Translations under genes and position numbers: made by a program
Source of the DNA: Kerstersia sp052103615
Lineage (GTDB): Bacteria; Pseudomonadota; Gammaproteobacteria; Burkholderiales; Burkholderiaceae_B
Assembly: GCF_052103615.1 (NCBI RefSeq)
Contig: NZ_JBQEKA010000064.1
Location: forward strand, 1 to 17,256
Reading direction: 5' to 3'
DNA: 17,256 bases
In this document: piece by piece, positions 7,473 through 14,172 of the stretch
How the letters are laid out: every line of letters starts with the position of its first letter
Numbering within the stretch: the first letter of the stretch is position 1
The notes under the pieces: generated by a model
Seen by the model: the letters and a program-made list of their open reading frames with translations, nothing else
Database searches by the model: none
Told to the model about the DNA's origin: nothing

Positions 7473-8666
7473 TCAGGTTTCGGCGGGCAGGTGTTTCAGG
7501 CCCTGGCGCAGGCAGAGCTGAGCCAGCACGGCAGCACCGAGCAGCACCGCCGCCGCGCCTGCGGCAGGGTTGCCAATGATGGCCGCCAGGGCGGTGCAGA
7601 TGGCGCCCATCAGCATTTGCGTGCTGCCATACAGGCCTGAGGCCGAGCCTATCAGTTTGTTATCAACGCTGATGGCTTTGGTGAGGATGGCCGGGCTGGC
7701 GATGCCGGCGCCGCAGGTCAGTGCCGTCATGCTCAGCAGGATGCCGGTGACGGTCAGGTAGCCGGCGGCTACCTGGGCGGCCAGCGTTGCGGCGGCCGCC
7801 AGGCTCAGCAGGGTGCCGCCGATCAGCAGACGGTTGGCCGACATGCGCGTGACCAGGCGGCTGGTTACGGCATTGCCCAGCGACATGCCGAAGATCAAAG
7901 CGCACAAATACAGTCCGACTTCATGCAGGGGGCGGCCCAGCCTGTCGTGAAAAATAAAGGGCGCGCTGGAAATGAAGGCATGCATGCTGGTGGTGGTCAG
8001 CCCGCCGCCTATGGACAGGTAAACAAAGGCGCGGGAACGCAGCAAGGAGTGGTAATTGCGCGCGACTTGGCCGACATGAAACGTTTGGCGATTGGCGCTG
8101 GGCAGGGTTTCCGGCAGCAGGCGCCAGGACAGGACCAGCGTGGCCGCGCCTATGGCTGTCATGAGATAGAACACGGCGCGCCAGCTGGTGTGGCTGGTTA
8201 GGATGCCGCCCAGCAAGGGCGCCAGGCTGGGGCCCAGCATCATCATCAGGTTCAGGAGAGCCAGACGGCGCACGGCGTCATGGGCTTCCGAGGTGTCGCG
8301 GGCAATGGCCCGGCCCAGCGCCAGTCCGGCGCAGCCGCCCAGCGCCTGCAGCAGGCGCGCGCCCAGCAGGCCTGACAGGCTGCCGGCAAAGGCCGCGAGC
8401 AGGCTGCCCAGCACATAAAGCGCCAGCCCGACCATCAGCGTAGGCCGCCGTCCGATGCTATCGGCGATCGGGCCATAGACCAGCTGCCCGGCAGACAAGC
8501 CCAGGATATAGACGCTGATGGTGGCCTGCATGGCGCCGTTGCTGGCGTTCAGTTCCAGACCAGCTGCCGGCAGGGCGGGCACAAAAAAATTCATTGCCAT
8601 TGTGCTGGCAATGGTGATGACGGCCAGCAGCCAGAATGGCGGCCGGCCCTGTGGCGCGGACATCAT
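7473..8666 (-). CDS. Bcr/CflA-family MFS drug exporter
   Basis: This inner-membrane proton antiporter belongs to the 12-helix Bcr/CflA (DHA1) family, whose members export bicyclomycin, chloramphenicol, sulfonamides or small metabolites. The 397 residues are family length. TM1 carries MNFFVPALP, and motif A is GPIADSIGRRPTLMVG (65-80), followed by ALYVLGSLLAAFAGSL. The TM4 region has RLLQALGGCAGLALGRAIARD and TM5 has MMMLGPSLAPLLGGIL, matching the family motif-C area. The first of two consecutive ATG codons overlaps the marR stop codon (ATGA, 8663-8666) and has no Shine-Dalgarno, so translation is probably coupled to marR. The pairing implies that the upstream MarR protein controls expression and that an exported compound may be the inducer. 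The specific substrate cannot be predicted. Confidence 0.93.
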   Translation of the reverse strand: MMSAPQGRPPFWLLAVITIASTMAMNFFVPALPAAGLELNASNGAMQATISVYILGLSAGQLVYGPIADSIGRRPTLMVGLALYVLGSLLAAFAGSLSGLLGARLLQALGGCAGLALGRAIARDTSEAHDAVRRLALLNLMMMLGPSLAPLLGGILTSHTSWRAVFYLMTAIGAATLVLSWRLLPETLPSANRQTFHVGQVARNYHSLLRSRAFVYLSIGGGLTTTSMHAFISSAPFIFHDRLGRPLHEVGLYLCALIFGMSLGNAVTSRLVTRMSANRLLIGGTLLSLAAAATLAAQVAAGYLTVTGILLSMTALTCGAGIASPAILTKAISVDNKLIGSASGLYGSTQMLMGAICTALAAIIGNPAAGAAAVLLGAAVLAQLCLRQGLKHLPAET

Positions 8667-9157
8667 GATTGGGGATCGCTGTTGTTGGCAGCCAGGGTGG
8701 CGGATACCTGGCGCAGGACTTTCATGGCAAGCGCGAGTTCGCCTTCGGGCAGTCCGCCCAGCAGCCGGGCGCGGACTTCGCCGGCGATGCTTTCAACCCG
8801 CAGGCTGAGCGCACGGCCAGATTCCGTCAGCAGGATGCGTTTGACGCGTTTGTCTGCGGTGTCTTCGACGCGGACGACATGGCCGTCACGTTCCAGCATG
8901 ACCAGCAGGCGGACCACGGATGAGCTGTCCAGCCCCATGGTGCGCGCCAGATCTTTCTGGGGCAGCGGGGTTGCGGCGCGTGACGCATGCAGCAAGGCGC
9001 GCCAGGTGGCTTCAGTCAATCCCAGAGGCTGCAATTCGGCATCCAGTGCGCGGCGCCATTGGCGCGCGACACAGCTGACCAGCGACGGAAAGGTGGTGTT
9101 GGCATTGACGTGAGGGGAATCCTGCGCGCCTGAAAGAGAGTCAGGGTGTGTGTCCAT
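8663..9157 (-). CDS. MarR-family transcriptional regulator
   Basis: This is a dimeric winged-helix repressor of 164 residues. After a polar N-terminal tail (1-22) come dimerisation helices at about 25-60. The recognition region is LPQKDLARTMGLDSSSVVRLLVMLERDGHVV (65-95), and the beta-wing has the family pattern DKRVKRILLTESGRAL (102-117). A C-terminal helix bundle then completes the dimer. It is the first gene of a two-gene unit with the Bcr/CflA exporter, the classic arrangement for an autoregulated efflux repressor that falls off DNA on ligand binding. A perfect 11-bp inverted repeat directly abuts its ATG and is the likely operator. No Shine-Dalgarno precedes the ATG, so the mRNA may be leaderless or coupled to the lysE transcript. 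The ligand is unknown. No convincing alternative start with a ribosome site was seen downstream. Confidence 0.92.
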   Translation of the reverse strand: MDTHPDSLSGAQDSPHVNANTTFPSLVSCVARQWRRALDAELQPLGLTEATWRALLHASRAATPLPQKDLARTMGLDSSSVVRLLVMLERDGHVVRVEDTADKRVKRILLTESGRALSLRVESIAGEVRARLLGGLPEGELALAMKVLRQVSATLAANNSDPQS

Positions 9158-9198
9158 AAAATAGATTGTATATCAATTGATTGCATGCAATCTATTTT
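9158..9198. promoter_or_regulatory. Candidate MarR operator: perfect 11-bp inverted repeat
   Basis: The arms aaaatagattg (9158-9168) and caatctatttt (9188-9198) are exact inverted repeats separated by 19 bp. The right half also holds a perfect 14-bp palindrome, gattgcatgcaatc (9179-9192), and the left half a looser site, ttgtatatcaa (9166-9176). TTG...CAA half-sites are common in MarR-type operators. The repeat starts at the base next to the marR ATG and runs past the lysE stop codon (9192-9194). The AT-richness stands out from the GC-rich surroundings and would suit a promoter covered by the repressor. It is not a convincing terminator for minus-strand genes, since only four T residues follow. 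Binding by this MarR is inference. Confidence 0.6.
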
Positions 9199-9827
9199 TT
9201 TGGAGTTAATCCCTGCCATAACATCAGCAGGCCCAGCAAGCCGAGTAAAAGGCCGCAGATCCGTTCTACCACTGGCAGCCAGCGATGATAGTGGCGCTGC
9301 GCCCAAGGGTTGCAGATGAGCGCGGCGACCAGCAGATCCCAGGCCAGCACGACGCAGAACATCCAGATGCCGCATAGCCAGAGCCAGAGTGACGGGGTAT
9401 GGGTACTGGCGAGCATGGAGGCCAGGCTGCCGTAGAACAATGCGTTTTTCGGGTTGAGCAGGGCCGATAGCCCGCCCATGCCCAGCACGCGCGCCCAGGA
9501 CAAGCGTGGCGCATGGGCGGGCAGTCGGCGCTCTGCGCCGGGTGAGGAAGGCTTGCTGCTGCGCATCAGGGCCAGCGCCAGGTAAAGCAGATAGGCGCCG
9601 CCTGCTATCTGCAGGCCGCGAAACAATACTGTGTCCGGTTTCAGCAGATCCAGCCCGGCGAATGCGATGGCGATGAACAGGCCATTGGCGAGGGCGATGC
9701 CCAGGCAGGCGCTGGCTGCAACACGCAGGCCATTGCCAGCGGCGAGACGGGTGATCAGCAGGAAATCCGGGCCGGGAGCAAGGAGGGCGAAGAAATGGGC
9801 GCTGGCAATCAGAAGAAAGGTGGACAT
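9192..9827 (-). CDS. LysE/RhtB-family amino-acid or metabolite exporter
   Basis: This small inner-membrane exporter has 211 residues, standard for the family. The N-terminal signature APGPDFLLITR (17-27) follows the first helix, and about six hydrophobic segments are visible. The typical central motif is NPKNALFYGSLASML near residue 125-140, after a polar loop rich in Ser, Pro and Arg (about 89-105). Family members export basic amino acids, homoserine or threonine, or related small molecules; the substrate here is unknown. It lies 192 bp downstream of an AraC-type regulator on the same strand, a frequent pairing in which the regulator responds to the exported compound. Its stop codon falls inside the marR inverted repeat. 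No clear Shine-Dalgarno precedes the ATG at 9827. Confidence 0.92.
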   Translation of the reverse strand: MSTFLLIASAHFFALLAPGPDFLLITRLAAGNGLRVAASACLGIALANGLFIAIAFAGLDLLKPDTVLFRGLQIAGGAYLLYLALALMRSSKPSSPGAERRLPAHAPRLSWARVLGMGGLSALLNPKNALFYGSLASMLASTHTPSLWLWLCGIWMFCVVLAWDLLVAALICNPWAQRHYHRWLPVVERICGLLLGLLGLLMLWQGLTPKK

Positions 9828-9967
9828 GACAAGGACAGGCAGAGGCGATGGCCGCCAGTGTGTCCGGTGTCCGGGATCCGGTATTGAATGAAATTGCGGC
9901 GGATATGGCGTACCCCTGCCGCTGGCCGGCGTGGCGCCCCAGGGCGGGGGCTGCGGAAGGCGCAGCG

Positions 9968-10005
9968 AGAGAGGCTGGCGGCAGCCGCCGGAACAGCCAC
10001 TCTCT
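9968..10005 (-). terminator. Nested hairpin between araC-type gene and lysE
   Basis: The outer arms agagag / ctctct enclose an inner stem ctggcgg / ccgccgg with a 3-nt loop; a small bulge separates inner and outer parts. It begins 14 nt after the regulator stop on the minus strand. No T run follows. It may reduce read-through into lysE or stabilise the regulator mRNA. The rest of the gap 9828-10019 shows nothing recognisable. Confidence 0.35.
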
Positions 10006-10019
10006 GGTGGGCGGCCGCG

Positions 10020-10883
10020 CTAGGCGCCGCTGCGGTAGCGGCCAGGCGGCATGGCGGCGCGGGCCTTGAACATGCGCTGGAAATGGCTCTGGTCCGCGAA
10101 GCCCAGCCGATAGGCCGTGTCGGCCAGGCTGGCGCCCTGGCGCAGCCAGTCTCGTGCCTGATTGATGCGGAAATCCAGCTGGTAGGCATGGGGTGTCATG
10201 CCCGTCGCTGCGCGGAAGGCGCGTAGCAGCTGGTAGCGGCCCATGCCGGCCAGGGCGGCCAGCCCGGCCAGCGACGGATTGGCGGCCGGGTCGTCGCGCA
10301 AGGCGTCCATCACGCGCAGCAGTGCCGGGCCGGGGGCGCAGCGGGCCAGCGGCGGCAAGGGGGCAGCGGCTGGCTGGGTATCGCTGTCCATGACGAATTC
10401 GACGAGCGCGGCATCCTTGGCGCAAGCCGGCTGGCCAGTGCCCAGTATTTGCGCCAGCTGGCGATAGGCCGCATACCGTGGTGGCGCGGTGGCCAGCATG
10501 ACCTGATCCATGTACCGGGGCGCAAGCGAGGCGCCCGATAGTGCGGCGTGTTCGATGCGCAGTGCTTCCACCCAGGCGGCATCCAGGTGCAGCATGTGAT
10601 AACTCCAGCTTTCCAGGGAGGCCGGATTGCAGGCATGGACATGCGCTGGCGGTACGTACACCAGGGTGCCGGGGCCGGTATGCCGCCGGCCGCCATGGGC
10701 GCCGGTGAACAGGCTATGGCCGCTGTCGATTGCGCCTATGGAATAGCTGGGGTGGCTGTGGGGCACATAGCAGGCGCGGCTGTGGCTGGCCTGCCGCAGT
10801 TCGACATGAGGCAGCAGGGGGTCGCGCCAGAGCCGGACATCGGCGGCAGGAACGGGCGGGATGGCAGCGGCGGTGGATGGCAT
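10020..10883 (-). CDS. AraC-family transcriptional regulator
   Basis: This is a 287-residue AraC/XylS-type regulator with an N-terminal cupin-like effector domain and a C-terminal double helix-turn-helix. The cupin motifs include YVPHSHPSYSIG (39-50) and GTLVYVPPAHVHACNP (72-87), whose His residues face the ligand pocket in this family. The first HTH is SLAGLAALAGMGRYQLLRAFRAATG (204-228). The second is SLADTAYRLGFADQSHFQRMFKARAAMPPGRYR (252-284), close to the family consensus. AraC regulators with this cupin are often next to LysE exporters, and here lysE is the next gene on the same strand, so regulation of lysE is the simplest reading. It is divergent from the DUF445 gene across 253 bp. 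The ATG at 10883 has no good ribosome site, and the exact start is uncertain by a few codons. Confidence 0.92.
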   Translation of the reverse strand: MPSTAAAIPPVPAADVRLWRDPLLPHVELRQASHSRACYVPHSHPSYSIGAIDSGHSLFTGAHGGRRHTGPGTLVYVPPAHVHACNPASLESWSYHMLHLDAAWVEALRIEHAALSGASLAPRYMDQVMLATAPPRYAAYRQLAQILGTGQPACAKDAALVEFVMDSDTQPAAAPLPPLARCAPGPALLRVMDALRDDPAANPSLAGLAALAGMGRYQLLRAFRAATGMTPHAYQLDFRINQARDWLRQGASLADTAYRLGFADQSHFQRMFKARAAMPPGRYRSGA

Positions 10884-11014
10884 GGGCAGGACGGGACAGG
10901 CCCGCTGGCGGGATCGTGAAGGACAACATGGAAACGCAGTGCACGTTCTGGGGCAGACAGACCGGGCGCTTGAGAAAACAGGGCGGATACCGGCTATCGC
11001 AGTAGCCTAATATT

Positions 11015-11035
11015 ATGCGTATTCCTTATTCGCAT
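11015..11035. promoter_or_regulatory. Inverted repeat in the araC-DUF445 divergent region
   Basis: The 8-bp arms atgcgtat and attcgcat match as an inverted repeat except at one base pair, with a 5-bp spacer. They sit in an AT-rich patch (about 11005-11045) inside otherwise GC-rich DNA, a likely promoter zone for one or both divergent genes. It could bind the AraC-type regulator, or a Fur-type repressor given its loose likeness to GCGAAT-containing Fur sites. Neither is shown. Nothing else was recognised in 10884-11136. Confidence 0.4.
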
Positions 11036-11136
11036 TCATTTCTTTCAGCCCACGGCCCGCCAAGGCGAGGCCTCGTTGCGGTCGATGGCCGGAACGGAGC
11101 GGGCCGGACAATGCAGGGCTTCACGGACGGACAGTC

Positions 11137-12429
11137 ATGGCAGACAGCGCTGCGCTGGAGCAACAGAATCGTACGCTGCGCCGCATGAAGCGGCGCGCCC
11201 TGGGTTTGCTGGCGCTGACCCTGGCGGGTTTCATCACCAGCCACCTGATGGGCGGCCAGGGCGGCTGGGCGTGGTTACGCGCCTTCTGTGAAGCGGCCAC
11301 GGTCGGGGCGCTGGCCGACTGGTTCGCGGTGGTTGCCCTGTTTCGCCACCCGCTGGGCCTGCCCTTGCCTCATACCGCCATTATTCCGAACAAAAAGGAA
11401 CGTATTGGCGATAGCCTGGCCGTGTTCGTGCGTGACCATTTCCTGGCGCCGGAAACCCTGCTGGAAAAACTGAAGCTGTTCGACCCTGCCGCCCGCCTGG
11501 GCGCCTGGCTGGCTGAGCCGGCACAACGTGAGCGCCTGGGGGCGGGCCTGCGCCAGACGGCCTTGCAGGGCCTGGACTTGCTGGATGACAAGGCCGTCAA
11601 GGCGGCGCTGACCGATTCGCTGCGCGGCTATTTGCTGCGCTGGAATGCGGCGGGCACGGCCAGCGAAATATTGAATCTGCTGACGCGCGACGGCCGTCAC
11701 CAGGTACTGCTGGACGAAGCGCTGCGCCAGTTGGGCGGCTATATCGGCGACGAGGCCGTTAAACAGCGCATTTCCGCCATGATGGTGCGCTATGCCAGCC
11801 GGGAATGGCCCACCTTGCTCAAGGTAGTGGGGGCGGTGACGTCGGTGGACGAACTGTCCGGCCGCCTGGCCGACCGCCTGGCGCGGGCGCTGCTGGAGGA
11901 AATGCAGGCCGTGCTGGAAGAGCCTGGGCACCCGTTGCGGCGCGACTATGAAGCCTGGGTGGCGGATTACGTGCGCCGCCTGGGCAGCGACCCGGCGCTG
12001 GCCGAGCAGGTGGATGCCATGAAGCAGCGTCTGCTGGCGCATGGGCAGGTGCAGGCCTATATCGACGGCGTGTGGGCTGACATCATGGCCTTGCTGCGGG
12101 CCGACCTTGCCGCACCGGATTCGGCCATAGGCCGTCATCTGGAAAAAGCGCTGGCCGGTTTCGGGGAAAGGCTGCGCGACGATGACTCGCTGCGCGATGC
12201 CCTGAACGAGCACATCTTGAGCAATGCCGCCAAACTGGCCGACCGGCTGCGCGATGGCGTGACCGAGCACATTTCCCGGACGGTACGGAACTGGGACGAG
12301 CGTCAACTGGTGCAAGAGCTGGAACGCAGCGTGGGCAGCGACCTGCAATACATCCGCTTCAGCGGTACGCTGGTGGGCGGCCTGATCGGCCTGGCCCTGC
12401 ATGCGCTGGTCTTGTTGATGGCAGCCTAG
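11137..12429 (+). CDS. DUF445 membrane-anchored protein (YjiN-like)
   Basis: This 430-residue protein belongs to the DUF445 family, which includes E. coli YjiN of nearly the same length. The family signature is clear: CEAATVGALADWFAVVALFR followed by HPLGLPLPHTAIIPNKKERIGDSL (about 50-94). A hydrophobic helix at about 22-40 and another at the extreme C-terminus (about 411-430, GGLIGLALHALVLLMAA) flank a long, charged, mostly helical middle region. This suggests both ends sit in the inner membrane with a helical domain between. The biochemical role of the family is not established, so none is assigned. The ATG at 11137 has only a weak GGAC-type site upstream. The gene stands alone on this strand, divergent from araC and convergent with the DUF35 gene. 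Confidence 0.92.
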   Translation: MADSAALEQQNRTLRRMKRRALGLLALTLAGFITSHLMGGQGGWAWLRAFCEAATVGALADWFAVVALFRHPLGLPLPHTAIIPNKKERIGDSLAVFVRDHFLAPETLLEKLKLFDPAARLGAWLAEPAQRERLGAGLRQTALQGLDLLDDKAVKAALTDSLRGYLLRWNAAGTASEILNLLTRDGRHQVLLDEALRQLGGYIGDEAVKQRISAMMVRYASREWPTLLKVVGAVTSVDELSGRLADRLARALLEEMQAVLEEPGHPLRRDYEAWVADYVRRLGSDPALAEQVDAMKQRLLAHGQVQAYIDGVWADIMALLRADLAAPDSAIGRHLEKALAGFGERLRDDDSLRDALNEHILSNAAKLADRLRDGVTEHISRTVRNWDERQLVQELERSVGSDLQYIRFSGTLVGGLIGLALHALVLLMAA

Positions 12430-12446
12430 GCTGGCTGCGGTGCTTC

Positions 12447-12478
12447 CCGGCCTGGCACGCGCTTGCATGTCAGGCCGG
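12447..12478. terminator. Hairpin between convergent DUF445 and DUF35 genes
   Basis: Perfect 8-bp arms ccggcctg / caggccgg enclose a 16-nt loop, 17 nt after the DUF445 stop and 44 nt past the DUF35 stop on the other strand. Its position suits a shared transcription end, but no T tract is present. Confidence 0.4.
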
Positions 12479-12522
12479 CGCTGATGGCTGGCAAGCCGGC
12501 CGATCGGTGGCGGGGCCAGGCT

Positions 12523-12906
12523 TCAGGCCGGGCGGAACACCGGCAGTTGCTGGCCGTTGCCGCTGTCCAGGAAGTCCAGGCGCAGGGCCTGGCCAATGCT
12601 CAGGCTGTTGAAATCCTCGGTGAGGATGTTGCTCATCATGAGGGGGCCTTCGGCCAGTTGCACATAGGCCAGGCAATAGGGCGCCGGGCTGCGCAGCAAA
12701 ATGCTGTAGCTGTATAGCGTGGCCTGGCCGCTGGCTTCGAACCATTCGGTCGCGCCGCCGGTAAAGGGACTATGGTCGCGCGGGTAGTAAAAGGCGGTGC
12801 CGGTGTCGCAGCAGCGCTTGAGCATCAGTTTGCCCTGATTGGCGGCTTGCCAGTATGCCGCCGTTTCCGGGTTGGGCTGGGGAGGGATGATGTTGCGGGA
12901 GCTCAT
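12523..12906 (-). CDS. DUF35 OB-fold protein, partner of the thiolase-fold gene
   Basis: This 127-residue protein matches the DUF35 (zinc-ribbon plus OB-fold) family, which binds acyl-CoA and forms complexes with thiolase-fold enzymes. An N-terminal helix (PNPETAAYWQAANQGKLMLK) leads to the place of the rubredoxin-like zinc ribbon. There only adjacent Cys32-Cys33 remain in RCCDTGTAFYYPRDHSPF, so two CxxC knuckles are not present and zinc binding is doubtful. The OB-fold follows (about 52-127), including ASGQATLYSYSILLRSPAP and YCLAYVQLAEGPLMMSNI. It begins 3 bp after the stop of the thiolase-fold gene, with a GAGGA ribosome site inside that gene's last codons, so the two are surely co-expressed. 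By analogy with Ltp2-DUF35 pairs it probably helps form the active complex. The exact reaction is unknown. Confidence 0.88.
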   Translation of the reverse strand: MSSRNIIPPQPNPETAAYWQAANQGKLMLKRCCDTGTAFYYPRDHSPFTGGATEWFEASGQATLYSYSILLRSPAPYCLAYVQLAEGPLMMSNILTEDFNSLSIGQALRLDFLDSGNGQQLPVFRPA

Positions 12907-12909
12907 GGA

Positions 12910-14091
12910 TCAGTCCTCACGTTCCAGAATCATGGTGGCGCTGCCGTGGCGGCCGCCTAGTTGCCCGCCGGTGCCGTGCGCGAGCGCGAGCCGGCAACCG
13001 GGAACCTGGACGGCCGGGTGGGCTTCGCCGCGCAATTGGCGCACGGCTTCCAGCAGGCGCGTCATGCCGCCCCGGTTGCCGGGATGGTTGTTGCACAGGC
13101 CGCCGCCGTCCGTATTGACCGCCAGGCGTCCGGTACCTGAAATCAGCCCGCCATCGGCGACGAAGCGTCCGCCGGTGCCGGGGGCGCAGAAGCCCAGGTT
13201 TTCCAGCTGGATCAGGACAGTGATGGTAAAGCTGTCGTAGAGCGAGGCGTACTGGATATCCGCGGGCCGCACACCGGCCTGGGCAAAGGCCTCGGCGCCG
13301 CTGCGCACGCCGCCCGAAGCCAGGATGTCGAAATAACCGCCATTGAGGTGGCGCACGTTGAAGCCCGCGCCTGTGGGCGTGACGAGCGGGCGCTTCAGGC
13401 TGCGGGCGATATCCGGGTGCGCCAGCACCAGCGCGCCGCCGCCGTCGCTGATGATGCAGCAGTCCAGCCGGTGCAGCGGCGTGGCGATAACAGGGGAATC
13501 CAGCACATCCTGTACGGTCACGATTTCCTGCCGCATGGCATGCGGATTGTGGCTGGCGTGGTGGGACGCCGCGACCTTGATCCAGGCCAGCTGTTCGGCG
13601 GTCGTGCCGTGCTCATGCATGTGGCGCGCGGCGCACATGCCATACACATTGGTGACCACGGCGCCGTAGGGCAGTTCGAACTGCGCTTCCGGGGCGTGCT
13701 GCGGCTGCAGGCGCATGGCGGCCTCGGGGGGCAATTTTTCCGCTCGCGGCCGGCCGCCCTGGGTGATGAGCGCCACGCGGCACTTGCCGGCGGCAATGGC
13801 CTGCACCGCATGGGCGACGTGATTGATGTAGGCTGAGCCCCAGGTCTCGGTGGTGTCCAGGTGCCGCAGGTTCAGCCCCAGGTATTCCACGACAGACATC
13901 GGCCCGGAGCCGGGGGACTCCCAACCCGGCACATCTCCGGCGCAGAAATAGCCGTCCACATCCTGCAGGCTCAGCCCGGCATCGGCCAGCGCGCCCAGCG
14001 CGGATTCAATATGCAGCTGGGCCAGGGTTTTGTCAGCGGCGTCGCGGCTTGGGTGCTCGTAGGCACCAACGATATATGCCTGTCCTTTCAT
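12910..14091 (-). CDS. Thiolase-fold protein (SCP2/Ltp-like), probably not a classical thiolase
   Basis: This 393-residue protein has the thiolase superfamily fold: N-terminal AYIVGAYEHPSR, then DAGLSLQDVDGYFCAG, a central DGGGALVLAHPD, and C-terminal NTDGGGLCNNHPG and LAHGTGGQLGG. The nucleophilic Cys expected before the helix HVAHAVQAIAAG is absent; Gly85-Ser86 stand there. The C-terminal CxG is also missing, replaced by HGTGG. The HP motif is kept (His336), as is YDSFTI near 285. These features match lipid-transfer-protein-like thiolases that pair with DUF35 proteins, some of which are retro-aldolases in steroid side-chain breakdown. The start at 14091 is preferred because AAGGA lies 8 nt upstream; an ATG at 14163 would add 24 unrelated residues. 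It lies between the acyl-CoA synthetase and DUF35 genes, so it likely acts on a CoA thioester. Carbon-carbon cleavage is inference. Confidence 0.88.
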   Translation of the reverse strand: MKGQAYIVGAYEHPSRDAADKTLAQLHIESALGALADAGLSLQDVDGYFCAGDVPGWESPGSGPMSVVEYLGLNLRHLDTTETWGSAYINHVAHAVQAIAAGKCRVALITQGGRPRAEKLPPEAAMRLQPQHAPEAQFELPYGAVVTNVYGMCAARHMHEHGTTAEQLAWIKVAASHHASHNPHAMRQEIVTVQDVLDSPVIATPLHRLDCCIISDGGGALVLAHPDIARSLKRPLVTPTGAGFNVRHLNGGYFDILASGGVRSGAEAFAQAGVRPADIQYASLYDSFTITVLIQLENLGFCAPGTGGRFVADGGLISGTGRLAVNTDGGGLCNNHPGNRGGMTRLLEAVRQLRGEAHPAVQVPGCRLALAHGTGGQLGGRHGSATMILERED

Positions 14092-14099
14092 GCTCGGTT

Positions 14100-14104
14100 T
14101 CCTT
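14100..14104 (-). promoter_or_regulatory. Ribosome binding site deciding the thiolase-fold start
   Basis: AAGGA on the minus strand, 8 nt before the ATG at 14091, supports this internal start. The longer reading frame to 14163 begins only 10 nt after the synthetase stop and has no family-like sequence. Confidence 0.65.
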
Positions 14105-14172
14105 GTGTGGCAGCGGGGCGGGGCTGCCGGACGAAGGCATGGCGCGTGTTTGGCAGGCGCCATGCCGCGGGT

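Noticed and set aside
9158..9201. Plus-strand intrinsic terminator (inverted repeat followed by seven T residues)
   Set aside because: The structure looks like a terminator on the plus strand, but no plus-strand gene lies upstream; both flanking genes are on the minus strand. An operator is the better reading.
9016..10425. A 469-codon minus-strand open frame spanning lysE and parts of its neighbours
   Set aside because: It runs out of frame through three genes with clear family motifs. Its translation is Arg/Pro/Ala-rich without any recognisable domain, as expected of shadow frames in GC-rich DNA.
11275..12468. A 397-codon minus-strand frame opposite the DUF445 gene
   Set aside because: It is antisense to a gene with an unmistakable DUF445 signature. 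The product is rich in Gln, His and Arg and has no domain or ribosome site.
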